Shown: positions 43,887 through 54,108 of the stretch, one piece after another
Position numbering within the stretch: the first letter of the stretch is position 1
Layout of the letters: each line of letters opens with the position of its first letter
Origin: Cercophora sp. LCS_1
Lineage: Eukaryota > Ascomycota > Sordariomycetes > Sordariales > Lasiosphaeriaceae
Assembly: GCA_036250225.1 (NCBI GenBank)
Contig: JAPZLL010000027.1
Coordinates: forward strand, 1 to 64,000
Reading direction: 5' to 3'
DNA: 64,000 nt
Notes under the pieces: model-generated
What the model saw: the letters and a program-made list of their open reading frames with translations, nothing else
The model's database searches: none
Told to the model about the DNA's origin: nothing
Position numbers and translations under genes: made by a program

Positions 43887-45511
43887 TGTGACTGTAACTA
43901 GCAGGTATTACCTGACTGGTGATGTAGGTTGAGAGGAAAGTCGGCTTGGCTTTTGTCACTATGCAATGGACAATGAAGAGTGTGCGAGTGAAGTGGTAAG
44001 ATGGCAGCAGCAGGGGAATTTCCGGAAACTGCGGATGGTATATATAGGCGATGTATAGCTATGGCCTGTCTCGGAGGATGCCATTGGAATGGCGCGGATC
44101 TCCCCCAAGGAGGCGGCCGTCTCAGACGGGGCACCATTCTGGCTTGCAACGGCACCCGACGCATTCGTCATGATCAGATAATCTGCGCCAAATCAGAAGC
44201 CAAGGATTTCGATGGGTGCGCTGCACAAAGGCTCGATTGTTTCCACACCAAGGAAAGTTGCTGATTCATCCCGAACTGCCATTGTCTCCCTCGATTGACA
44301 AGCTCGACGATAGGGGAAGCTGCTCCGCTTGGCGACCCCGCGAAGTGATCAAGCCCCTGTCCGATGCCCACCACTAACAGATTCAGCGCGGAATGCCATG
44401 GCTCTCTGTTAGGCAATTGTTGATTTGCGTTCATCTGCCGAGCCAATTGCCTCTGGTCGTCCCTGCCCCTTGCTGAATAACAGCTGACAGCAAACTCGGT
44501 CAGCGTTTGCAAGCCATCTTGCATCTCCACCACCTGGACGGCTTTGCTCATCGTTTCGGATTTCTGACAAACAGATGCTACCTTGAACCGGTGATCCAGC
44601 TTTATCAATCCCGATCTGACTCCCTCACGACAAATCAACACGATCTGAATTCCTGGTAAGGATGGCTTGGCCGGGGTTCCAACTGCAATCCCGACCGTCC
44701 AGCTTCCGCTCCTTTGCAGCGGCTGGGACAAAAAGACGTGTGTGAGCCCGGGCCGCTTGTCTCTGTCGCGGATCGCGCTTCTGCTCGGACGGACGAAGAA
44801 ACAACGGATATGTGATCAAACTTATGACCCCGCTCGTCGATGCAGTGGCCTGCACGGGGACGAATTCGGCCTGATCACGGCGGGACAGCGGCCCTTTGGT
44901 ATGTCAATTGGATGCACTCATCTGTTGCTGACACAATGATTTGTTCGCGACTGGTTGGCTCTTGGTATGGTTATGCTGATAAGGCCCTTGGGCGAGTTGA
45001 ACCGGAGCTCTCATTGCCCGGAACGAGTTCATCGTCAACCTGAGGGTTCACTCGGTTTCTCACCAAGCCTGTGCCGCCCGGCATTGGGCCCACGATCGTC
45101 TGGGTCTCGGCAAGTGTTCCGATTCGAAATGAAAGCAAATTGGTTCGCTGTTCGTTTCTTCATCAACCTCCTTTTCCCCCTTCAGGGGACACATTTTTCC
45201 GACCTTACGTTTCACTCGTAGATCCAGAAGATCTCACGTTTGGCGATGCGGAGAGACGAAACATTGGCAGGATAGCCCTGTTTGAGAGAAGAAACACCGC
45301 TCGTACATCGTTTTTTCAGCTGTCTATTACCTATGCAAAGCAAATACTACCCAAACTCCTGGAATGCGTTTATCTCAGCCCCTTAACCCAGAAATAACGA
45401 CATTTTCGTCGGATCACCGACCCAGATGATGCAGATGCAACCCCGTTCACGGCTTACGAGACAGATGCGGGTGTCGGACACCTAGCTCCCCTTCCTCTCG
45501 CCTCAGATGCG
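43887..45511. other. 1.6-kb spacer
   Basis: No supported gene. A minus-strand frame of about 185 codons (44174-44731) opens at a TTG, and its first ATG is deep inside. It has no recognisable motif. Confidence 0.4.
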
Positions 45512-47023
45512 TTAGAACCTCCAGGTCCTTTTCTTCTTCCACGCGGCAGTTCTTGCGGTGATGTATAGAACAGTGGAAAGGAGCAAGCTCGACGCCGCAT
45601 ACGCCATTGTTCCGTTCCAGCTCGAGTCGCTGTACCCACTCACGATGGCGCCAGCAATGGGTGTCCCAACAAGCAGCGCGGCGCCACTGATGAGAAATCC
45701 CATGCCCATTCTGGATCCGAGTCGTTGCAAATCTGGCGCAAGACCGACGATGACTGAAGGGGTCAAGCTGACGACGCCACCAGTGAGGGCGCCGTAGAAC
45801 AACGAAAACACCACAGCGCCCGCAATGTTATTGACCCCGAACCATCCATACCCGACTCCTGTGCTACCGATCATACAGAAGACCAAGACGTTCAACGAGC
45901 CATACTTGTCGGCGAGGGCGTTGGGGACGACACGACCGAAGATGGATCCAAAATTGAGCAAGGTGACGAGATACGGCGCGAACTTTCCCCCCGAGATGCC
46001 ATGAGAGGTGGCATACAGCGGCATATAAAAGAACGGCACATAGAGCGTCAGGAATGAGAAGAAGCTGGCGGCCGTGAATGCCAAGTAAGGTACGTCGTGG
46101 AAAGCCGACTTGTCGATGAACGAAGTCTTGCGCCCATGAGGAGGCAAACGTGCCTTCATGAAGACCAGGGGGATGACGGACAAGGCGAGGAGGATGAATG
46201 CGAGTATACGCGTCGCCCACCCAAACCCAACCTTGTCCACCGTGTTGCTGAAGATGATGGGGAACACAATACCCGCGACTGGTGAACCGGCACTGGACAA
46301 ACCAATCACCAGCGCCCGATACCGCTTAAAGTATTGACTGAGGATCGCTGTTGCCGGCAGGAAAAGGAGGCCCATCCCAATACCAACACAAAATCCCTGC
46401 GCCAACAAGAAATGCCAATACTGAGAGCCGAGGGAAGTCATAAACATCCCAAAGACGACCATAAAGAGGCCTGCCATCAGCAGCTTGCGGAAGTGGCCAG
46501 CATCGAAGAGTGGCCCCGAAACGACACCGACCAACAGCAGAAGCGATGCCTGGAGAGAACCGATCCATGAAATGTCTGATGGTGAGTTGTCGAGAAGGAT
46601 ATTCGTCTCATAGTACTGCTGAAAGACACCAAACGTATTGACGAGTCCCCACGTATCGACCAACACGATAGTTGCTCCTGCGACCTGCAGCCATGCTGCG
46701 AGTCCGCCGTCAGGAGGATCGTCGGATTCTTGAGGCGGTGATATCGGCCCTGTGCTGAACCCCTTTTCACCAAGAATCTCGGCAGCCAGTACCTCCTCTT
46801 CAGGCGCTGCTTGTGGTTGAACTCTAGGCGTTGCCGGCTGTATCCCGCTCTCAAGGTCTTTGCTGTCAAGGGAAGGACGGACTTCGGACGCCTCGGTTCG
46901 CTCCGTATCGGAGAGGTCCGATCGGCTGGTGTTTTTTTCGTTTTCCGTATTTGATGGCATGCTGGGCGTGTGTTGATCGCCAAGTACACCGCCCGCTGCC
47001 ATTGAGCGACGGTCGATATGCAT
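45512..47023 (-). CDS. MFS transporter, monocarboxylate-porter type
   Basis: Intronless, 503 residues from the ATG at 47023 (a second ATG at 47002 is also possible). A polar Ser/Thr/Glu-rich N-terminus of about 95 residues precedes DDPPDGGLAAWLQVAG, the entry motif of fungal monocarboxylate-transporter-like MFS proteins, then about 12 membrane helices. Helix 1 carries LVDTWGLVNTFGVFQQYYE. Later features include a GLSSAGSPVAGIVFP helix and FGRVVPNALADKYG, the cytoplasmic loop signature. The C-terminus ends KKKRTWRF. Members carry short carboxylates, riboflavin or uncharacterised acids across the plasma membrane; the substrate cannot be told here. Confidence 0.88.
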   Translation of the reverse strand: MHIDRRSMAAGGVLGDQHTPSMPSNTENEKNTSRSDLSDTERTEASEVRPSLDSKDLESGIQPATPRVQPQAAPEEEVLAAEILGEKGFSTGPISPPQESDDPPDGGLAAWLQVAGATIVLVDTWGLVNTFGVFQQYYETNILLDNSPSDISWIGSLQASLLLLVGVVSGPLFDAGHFRKLLMAGLFMVVFGMFMTSLGSQYWHFLLAQGFCVGIGMGLLFLPATAILSQYFKRYRALVIGLSSAGSPVAGIVFPIIFSNTVDKVGFGWATRILAFILLALSVIPLVFMKARLPPHGRKTSFIDKSAFHDVPYLAFTAASFFSFLTLYVPFFYMPLYATSHGISGGKFAPYLVTLLNFGSIFGRVVPNALADKYGSLNVLVFCMIGSTGVGYGWFGVNNIAGAVVFSLFYGALTGGVVSLTPSVIVGLAPDLQRLGSRMGMGFLISGAALLVGTPIAGAIVSGYSDSSWNGTMAYAASSLLLSTVLYITARTAAWKKKRTWRF

Positions 47024-48627
47024 GAGACTTGTATCCAGGCAGCCGGGTCTCACTCAGTCTTTTATATCCCAACAGCAGCCATCTAGTTGGTGCGCGGCCC
47101 TCAGTTGGTTGTAGCCGTGAAGTTTGCTGTTTGTACGTCCCAGCTCGGAACGCGAGACAGATTACCAAGAACAAGAAAACGACAGACACCTAACGATGTT
47201 CACAGTAAGTAGTGATAGAAGGAGAAACAAGTAAAAGAAGACTTTTTGGGGGGGGGAAAGAGTCATGAAGTCCAATCAGTCCCCCCCTCACAGATGCCGT
47301 TTGCCCCATTAGTCCTAGCTACTCCTCGGTAGATGACAAAATGCTACGGGTTCGCTGCTTCGCGCTTTCGCAGGATGGGGGGAACCGTTGGAGTTGGGAG
47401 GTCCCGTCGTGCTTGGCAGGGCGTATAACAGAGAGAGAGTGGTGTGAGGGAGTGGGGCCGCGCCGGTACCGCGGCTGGGGTTTTTGTTGATTACTCGAAG
47501 CCTTTTTTTTTTTTTTTTTTTCCCGTCATTGAAGACAACAAGGTTGCCTTTTGTCCACTGACGAGAACATTGCCATTCGTCCTGCGAGGTTACCGACGGG
47601 AATTTGAGGGTTCATTTCAACCCCGGATTGACATGACAACCTATCCATCTTCCACGTGTAGGCCCGCCCAGTTGAAACAAAATGGACCCGCCGCTGCACA
47701 CATGGATGAAGGCCCGGTGGAAAAGGAAAAAGAGATCCGCCAAGATTACTGTTCCCACTTTCCCCAACCTCCTGTCTCTTGGGACAGCCTAGGTAGCAAA
47801 TACGGGATAGCAAAAAGCTCTTCCATTTCAACAACAGAGGAGGTATTGATGAAAGTGGCGTGTGGGTTGCAACTGCAACTTGCATGGGCAATCCCAGCCG
47901 AGTGGCTCGGGGTTGCCACGGGCAAAATCCAGGGGGGTTTGTTATTACAAATCAAGGCAAGCTAAAAGACGTCACTGGCTTCAGCCCTGTTGATGTTGAA
48001 GGCCTTACTGAGGGCCGTACGGGTTGATATAGGTAGGCGTGGAACTGTGTACCCCGGATTATAGCCGTTTTGCGCGTCTCCGTGGACCGTGTGGCCGCTA
48101 CCTTCGCTTTGTCGATGGAATAGTGAAAGGATGAAAACCTCTCCGCCGCGTAGCCAGCCCACCAGGTTCAACATTGATTCAACGAGAATAGGGCATCTTA
48201 TCGCATGCAAATGATGTCTTGCTTCCTTCACCTCCCCAAAGTATATACAAGTTGGTCGAGCGGGTGGTAACCAGTCGCTCAACCGTGGTAACTCAAATTC
48301 AAGAACCATCGTCCAAAATGCAGGTTACCCTTTTCAAGCAAGAGCTCAGATGCCAAGCAAGCCAGACCAACGCCGGAAACACCATTGGCAGGTATCACCA
48401 AAGCCCATCCGTCCTCCCCTTTCGTACCCATGTTCCCATAACCATCGTATATTCATTCAACCCAAGCGTCGCGATAATGAGAGAAATATGAGTACACTGT
48501 ATTATATACCAGCCCTACTCTTCGGTGGTTGGATATGATAGTCGTTGGTGTGTCTTGCGCCGTATTAGTGAGAAGCGCGGATCGTGTGGCTGTGACCACG
48601 AGTGGTGGTAGATATTGTGAGGCCAGC
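47024..48627. other. 1.6-kb spacer with T19 tract
   Basis: Promoter side of the MFS gene and 3' flank of the next minus-strand gene. It contains G9 near 47250 and T19 at 47503-47521. No gene supported. Confidence 0.45.
47503..47521 (+). repeat. T19 homopolymer
   Basis: Nineteen consecutive thymines in a spacer; a probable promoter poly(dA:dT) element or slippage tract. Confidence 0.9.
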
Positions 48628-50148
48628 TTATGACCTTGCACTTGATGGATCGATTATGATTTGGGGAAGTCGGATGCTAGGTAGCCGTGGCACGCCTGAG
48701 CCAGGCGAAGCCTGGGCCCTTGCGTCGGTTGGTGTTGTTTGGGCCGCGAGGTCTTCCATGTGAGCGGAAAGCCTGTTGTTCCTCGTCCGCGAAGGACCAG
48801 GATAATCGGGCGGGGGTTCGTTGTATGGGGTGTTTCGTCCAGAGAGCGCCGAGTTACGTCCAGAGTGCGCGGGTGTGATCTCGTCCAGACTCACTTCGTC
48901 ATAGCCAGGAGGCGGCATCGCGGTATCGCCAAGGTCACCATCTTCGGCCTCGATGAGCTCTGGGCTGGAACCGGCGCGGGTGGAGAACCGCGGTGTGTTC
49001 GCTCCTGAGTTGGTCGCTGATCGGGCGCGCCCGGCACTGACCATGCTGAAGTGGCTGCTCACTGTCGTGAGGCCCCCAGGAGACTCCAACTCATTGCTCC
49101 GGGCGGTATCGATGCTGATCGCCGAGCTACCACTCCGGTCTCGCCGGTGGAACAGTGTGTCCGCTCCGGAATGAGCACTGTGAGCAATGCTCGCTGCGTC
49201 GCTCAGAAGGCCAATTCGTTCGCTCTCGCTGCTGTTGGCGCGAATTCGCGTGCCATCTGCCCGTGCCACGCCCAAGTCTCCATACGCAACGCTGCTAACA
49301 GCTCGCTGCCGGTTGTCCCTGATGCGCTCGTGCCCTTGGCGCAGCTCGTCGATCTCCTGGACGTTTCGTGATGTTGTGCTACGCGCCTGCTCGCGAAGCT
49401 CCTCCAAAGCGACAAGATTGCCATTTTCACGAGCCTCGCGGCGGAGACGCCTTCGCTCCTCGCGCTCTGCAATTTGTCGACGTCTCGCTGCTCGGATCTG
49501 GTAGAGTGCCTCCATTTCCTCTTCCCGCATTGCTTCTTCGGTTTCGGCCGTCGGCATTTCCACCACTATGTCAATTCCGTCTCGCTCTCCTTCTCGGCCT
49601 AAGACCTGTTCATTCTCGCTTGCTTTGGGTCGATAAACCGGGAGCGTCATGACGCTACGCACTGACACATTACGGTCAACCCCAGTTTGCGTGGTTTGAG
49701 GACCGCTGGTGGGTGTTGTTGTTTCTGTCGCTGCATCGTCGGTTCGAACCCCCGCGGCGCCGCTGTAGCGCGTCGATTCTTCATCGCGGCCGGCCTGCTC
49801 GTAGGCGTGGGCGCCTCGGTACGCAGGCACCTTCCAGTCGGTCCAGAGTCGCTTTAAGAAAGGTGTCGGGATGTACTTTGGGTTCGGGTGCCTTGCCCGG
49901 AGGGTTCGTATCATGATGAGGCCCGCAATCAGAACCATGAGGCCAACAACAACACCAGCGACGGCCTATGACGCAAGCGAGTTAGCAGTCCGCTTCTCGA
50001 GTGATTTTGGCTTCACCCAACTCACGATGCTGGCGGCATTCGGTCCTTTATTATCTCGGACATGTAATGCTCGTCGTGCGGGGTTACTGCGTGCGTCAGC
50101 ACCCGACGGGTCGAGCACCGGACTCGGTATCCTCCACAGTATCGGCAT
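48628..50148 (-). CDS. Single-span membrane protein with long charged cytosolic tail
   Basis: Two exons, 50026-50148 and 48628-49965, with a 60-nt intron (GTGAGT donor, GCTAAC branch, CATAG acceptor); 486 residues. The junction restores NAASIAVAGVVVGLMV, placing the intron at the start of the only membrane helix (about 39-61). Outside lies a short 38-residue N-terminus and inside a long tail: a KRLW basic patch, Ser/Thr-rich regulatory stretches, a strongly charged coiled coil (about 180-250, EEMEALYQIRAARRRQIAER) and a Pro-rich end with two PPPDY/PPPGY-type motifs (MPPPGYDE, EPPPDYPG) that could bind WW-domain ubiquitin ligases such as Rsp5 adaptors. Family not named by me; a conserved fungal hypothetical protein is likely. 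Confidence 0.8.
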
Positions 50149-52040
50149 GGTGGGCGATTCTGGGACTGGCCGGCGTTTGCGGCGAAGGACGCCCGTGAAA
50201 GGGGATCAATCGGTTCGATTGCCTTCCTGCTATGAAGGACAAAGGTTACGCATCGCGCTTCGCTTCGAGGCCACAGGGTACGAGCCCTTTCCAGTCGATT
50301 TGGCTTGCGAGCGAGCGAATCGTCAGCAATCAGCGACAACAGCGGGTCGGTAAGCCCGGCGTCAGGGAACACGCAATCAGCAGAAACTGAGCCAATCCCG
50401 CAATTCACCGCAACTTTGGTTGGACAGCGACAAATGTTGGAGATGGAGGATCGTTACGGCAGCTGGCAAGGACGGAGGATGAAGTGCAGAGTCAAGGTCG
50501 ATGTGAAACACGAGGGAGGAAAGATAGCGAGAGCTAGTTGGCGGCAAAATAACGGCGGGTCATCCGCAACGAAGGGGTCTTGGGGGTGTCTCCATTGCCA
50601 AGACGAACCTGAAGGATTTGGTGTACCGTGAGGCTGCTCGGCTGGGTGTGCAATGGGGAAAGCAGGGGTTGGGCGGGCAGGCAGGCAGTGCGAAGCAGAT
50701 GCAGGTGGGAGGCCAGCGGGTCCACGATGCTATGGTACCCCACGTCAGCTGGGGCCGCGAAGTCGTCCACGAACAGTTGTTGTGCGAGATTGGTGAAGCA
50801 GAGCAATGGTCAAGGTCTGGTCGAATCCGGTCTGGTTCAGGAGAGTATAAGCCCGACCAGCAAAAAAAGCGTTGTTACTGTGCACAGAACAAGCGAGAAG
50901 ATCGCCTCGTAGCGAACCTGGTCCAATCGATGCTCGCTACGAATTCTTGCGACGACCATTTGTCCCGGCGGGGTCCCTTGGTGGATTTGGAGAGAGCTCG
51001 ATGCAGGATACGAGTGTTGCTCGGTCGCCCAACTCGCGCTTGCGCCTGCCTGTCGGATTTCGGTAGGTGGGGGCTGGAAAAGCAGGGGTGGCGGCAGGTA
51101 ACCGTAATTGTTTTCGAACAGTCAACAACCATGCAGCCAGCCGGTAGAAATATTGACGAGCTGCTGAGGATCCTGTTTTCTGGGCTCATAAATGGCAGGT
51201 CCCGGCTGGAACCTTCTGTGACGGGAAAGTCAAGAAGTCTGCCTCGCGAACATGATGACGAGACTCCCGAGAGTGCGGCCTGGTGGGGTTTGGGAATCAC
51301 TATGGCGGTTCTCCCATTCGAGCTGAGGATTGGCCACAGACAGGTCAACGCCACGGCGGGGGGTTGCGGCTGATTGTCGCAAGTAAAGCCTCCCGCCGCC
51401 GCCTGGACAAACGGGTTGGGGCTGTGCGACTCTTTTTGCGCCAAAGGATAATGGTTCCCAACCCTCTCGATTCGTTTGACCAGCCGCCACTTTTACCCCA
51501 TTCTTGCGCAAACAAATTCTGGCTGGGTCTGTCACGCTGGGCGTCGGCAAAAATGGCATCCTTCACTCATCCCAGTGCGTTGGAACAAGCTGATGTCTTC
51601 AAGTTTGTCTCGAAGGCGGGGGACTGAGACATGCTGGGCATACACAATACGCACTCTAGCGACAAGCCATCGCGGCTACCGCCCAATAATGACCGCCGTT
51701 GCGCTTCCCTCCACACTATCCTCCCCAGCTGACATGCGTTTGGAAGCTGTGATGCAACATCCGGGCCTCAGCATTCTGTCCAGAATGGGTGTCGTCAGCT
51801 TACTTGCCATTGAACTAAGCGCTTGGAGGCCCCGATGCCCTAGGATTACGCGCATCCGGGTCGCCGAAGGTCCCGGCGTTGCATCACTCAAGCGCGGTCC
51901 CGAACAGCCGATTCCGGGCCGGGAGAACGGGGCCCACCTTCCCTTCCACATGCCACCGCCAAGGGCATCGGCATTGCATCATCCCTGGGACCGGTCGACT
52001 GTTTCCCTCGGCCCAGCCAGTCTTGTCGCTGACCGTTTCC
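50149..52040. other. 1.9-kb spacer
   Basis: Upstream of two divergent genes. Overlapping frames up to 251 codons occur near 50618-51620 on both strands, start without ATG or with atypical codons, and show no family. I support no gene here. Confidence 0.4.
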
Positions 52041-53001
52041 ATGAGGGTCATTGTGCGCGCAGCTTCAACGCCATCATTTGGTATTCTTAGACACCAACTC
52101 GGAACCTCGTTCGGCCAATTTCGGTTATCTCGAGCATTTACATCCACAATGTCAGCCACTGGCGAGGAAGACCCAATTGTGAAGGCACTCCAGGATTACA
52201 CCACGTACTTACTTGGCTCCATCTTATTTTCGCCCAAACACTGTTTCTGACAACAGATGATGCCTACAGCTGCGATGTCTCAGACGCCTTGTGCAAACTC
52301 AAGTTCCGCAACGGCGGCTTCCTGTCAGGACTGACCATGTGGTCGCCGCAACGCCAGGACGGCGTCACCAAGATCATCGGCCCCGCTTACACGGTGCAAT
52401 ATGTGCCGCTCAGCGACCCAAACCCAAAGCACGCCACGCACTATGTAGGTGTCTTCACTAGGTCATCTCGTCTGGTCGCCTTCTAAGACGGCACCAGATC
52501 GACTCGGTTCCCAAGGGCGCCGTGGTCTTTGTGTCATGCCCACCCAAGACACCAAACGCTGTCTACGGCGGCCTGATGTCGACGCGGGCCAAGGCCAGCG
52601 GGGCTGTCGGGTCAGTTATCGACGGCCGCTTTCGAGACTTGCAGGAGCAGAGAGACCTGAACTTCCCGGTTGGTGTGACCCTGACCCGTCGGCTGTCGTA
52701 TTTGCTAAGAGGCACTGCCAAGATATTCGCGAGGGATGTTGGCACTGCACCGCCGGCTGAGTTGCTCAAGGTCACTGCTGTCAATGTGCCCGTCAAACTC
52801 CAGACCGACGAGCAAGACATGACGATCAACCCAGGCGATTATCTCATTGGAGATCTCAATGGCGTTGTAGTCCTGCCAAAGGAGCTCGCCGAGGCCGCTC
52901 TTCCGCTTATGGCAAAGCAGGTTGAGGCCGACTCGGCCATGGCGGTTGAGATTGCTAAGGGGATGAGTTTCACCGAGGCGAGCAAGAAGTTTAGGTCGTG
53001 A
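52041..53001 (+). CDS. RraA/HMG-aldolase-like protein with presequence
   Basis: Three exons: 52041-52204, 52270-52444 and 52498-53001; introns 65 and 53 nt; 280 residues. The core matches the RraA-like fold that includes 4-hydroxy-4-methyl-2-oxoglutarate/oxaloacetate aldolases: TCDVSDALCKLK, the glycine-rich GGLMSTRAKASGAVGSVIDG (substrate and divalent metal site with following RFRDL), and NPGDYLIGDLNGVVVLP. From the first ATG the protein begins with about 36 basic and hydroxylated residues without acids (MRVIVRAASTPSFGILRH...), a good mitochondrial presequence. A second ATG (52149, MSATGEED) starts at the core, so two products are possible. The first donor is GTACTT, a weak site. Confidence 0.9.
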
Positions 53002-54108
53002 GTCCAGGTTTTGCGAGCATTCGAGGATGGGACTGATGCGAGCTTGCGGGCTGCTTGGATTATCTGACGATTAACGCGGCCACTTTACGTACTGTACACA
53101 CATCCCCAGGTACCGCCAATTGCTTTCCGACTGAGGCATTGTAGCAGTGGACGAGTGTGATAGTCCTGCTACCAGGTTTCCATCCATATCACCCATCAGG
53201 AATGGTTCCAGCAGTGCATTGCTCAGATCGCACTTAGCATTGCGGATCAGCAAAACCTCTTCCCAAAAGTCCGAACCGGACAAATCACTGGCGTGATACA
53301 CCAACCACGGCCGCTCTTGAGGTCCACCGATACACCCTCCCTCAGCAAGGTATACAAGCAAAGCTTGGAGGCCTCTTCCAATATTCTTGACGCCATTGGT
53401 TTTATCTCCAATACTTTCAACGCTTTAGACCAGCCATTCCGTTCCCCAAGCGTGTTGCGCAATACAACTTCGCTCAAGTCAAGCACAGCAGCACATGTCC
53501 ACCTCATGCCAAACCCCTTTCTTCGTCTGCTGCTTGCCCCATTCAACCTAGTGCGTTGCTATAGCAGAGAACATCTCAACCCTCGTGCTCGTGTGTCAGT
53601 GTCAAGTGGCAAACACCCTTCCATGGCATTTCCGGTTCGCCCAGTAGGGCTGCGGCACAGGCCCACGGTCCGCGTTTTCCACGCGGCAAAGACCAAGTCC
53701 AAGCGTCGAGCCACGCCGCAATATCCAATGGTTCTGGTCTAGGTTGGTCCTTTTCAGGCTATATGTGCCACTCGACACTCACCAAAGTGCGGTTCCCACC
53801 GAGGTGTGGTTGAACAAAAGTCCCTTCGTAAGGGGTTCTCGCCCGGGGGTTTCTGCCAGGGGTCGGCCCATTCGTGTGTGTGTGCCTGGTTTTTTTGGTT
53901 TTTTTTGCATTCGTCACAGCCCAAGTGCCGGTGGCTTTTTTTTAATTCCCCGGCGGCACCCCAAGCTGTACAAGTAACTCGGGAAAGAAGAAGCTTCATT
54001 CTGCCTTGCCCTTTTTGTTTCGAGGGTTCAATCAGCCCAGCCCAGTCCAGCCCAGCCCGATGCCATGCCAATCCCACGTCTACTCGATCCCCTTCGGTAA
54101 GGTAAGAT
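53002..54108. other. 1.1-kb spacer
   Basis: Minus-strand frames at 53071-53546 look mildly protein-like but have no ATG-led continuous model. Plus-strand T runs lie at 53890-53942. The short repeat CCCAGCCCAGTCCAGCCCAG occurs at about 54036-54057, just before the ankyrin gene. Confidence 0.4.

Noticed and set aside
44174..44731. 185-codon minus-strand frame
   Set aside because: Opens at TTG; the first ATG is far inside; no motif and no neighbouring exon joins it.
49735..49760. T-arm-like GGTTCGAACCCC
   Set aside because: Looks like a tRNA T-loop, but no acceptor or anticodon stems flank it. It lies inside a coding exon.
50618..51373. 251-codon plus-strand frame in a spacer
   Set aside because: It opens at TTG, has low-complexity Gly/Arg/Gln composition, overlaps an equally long opposite frame and matches no family.
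53071..53546. Overlapping minus-strand frames resembling a decayed gene
   Set aside because: Mildly protein-like but not continuous in one frame and without a start. I could not name a family.
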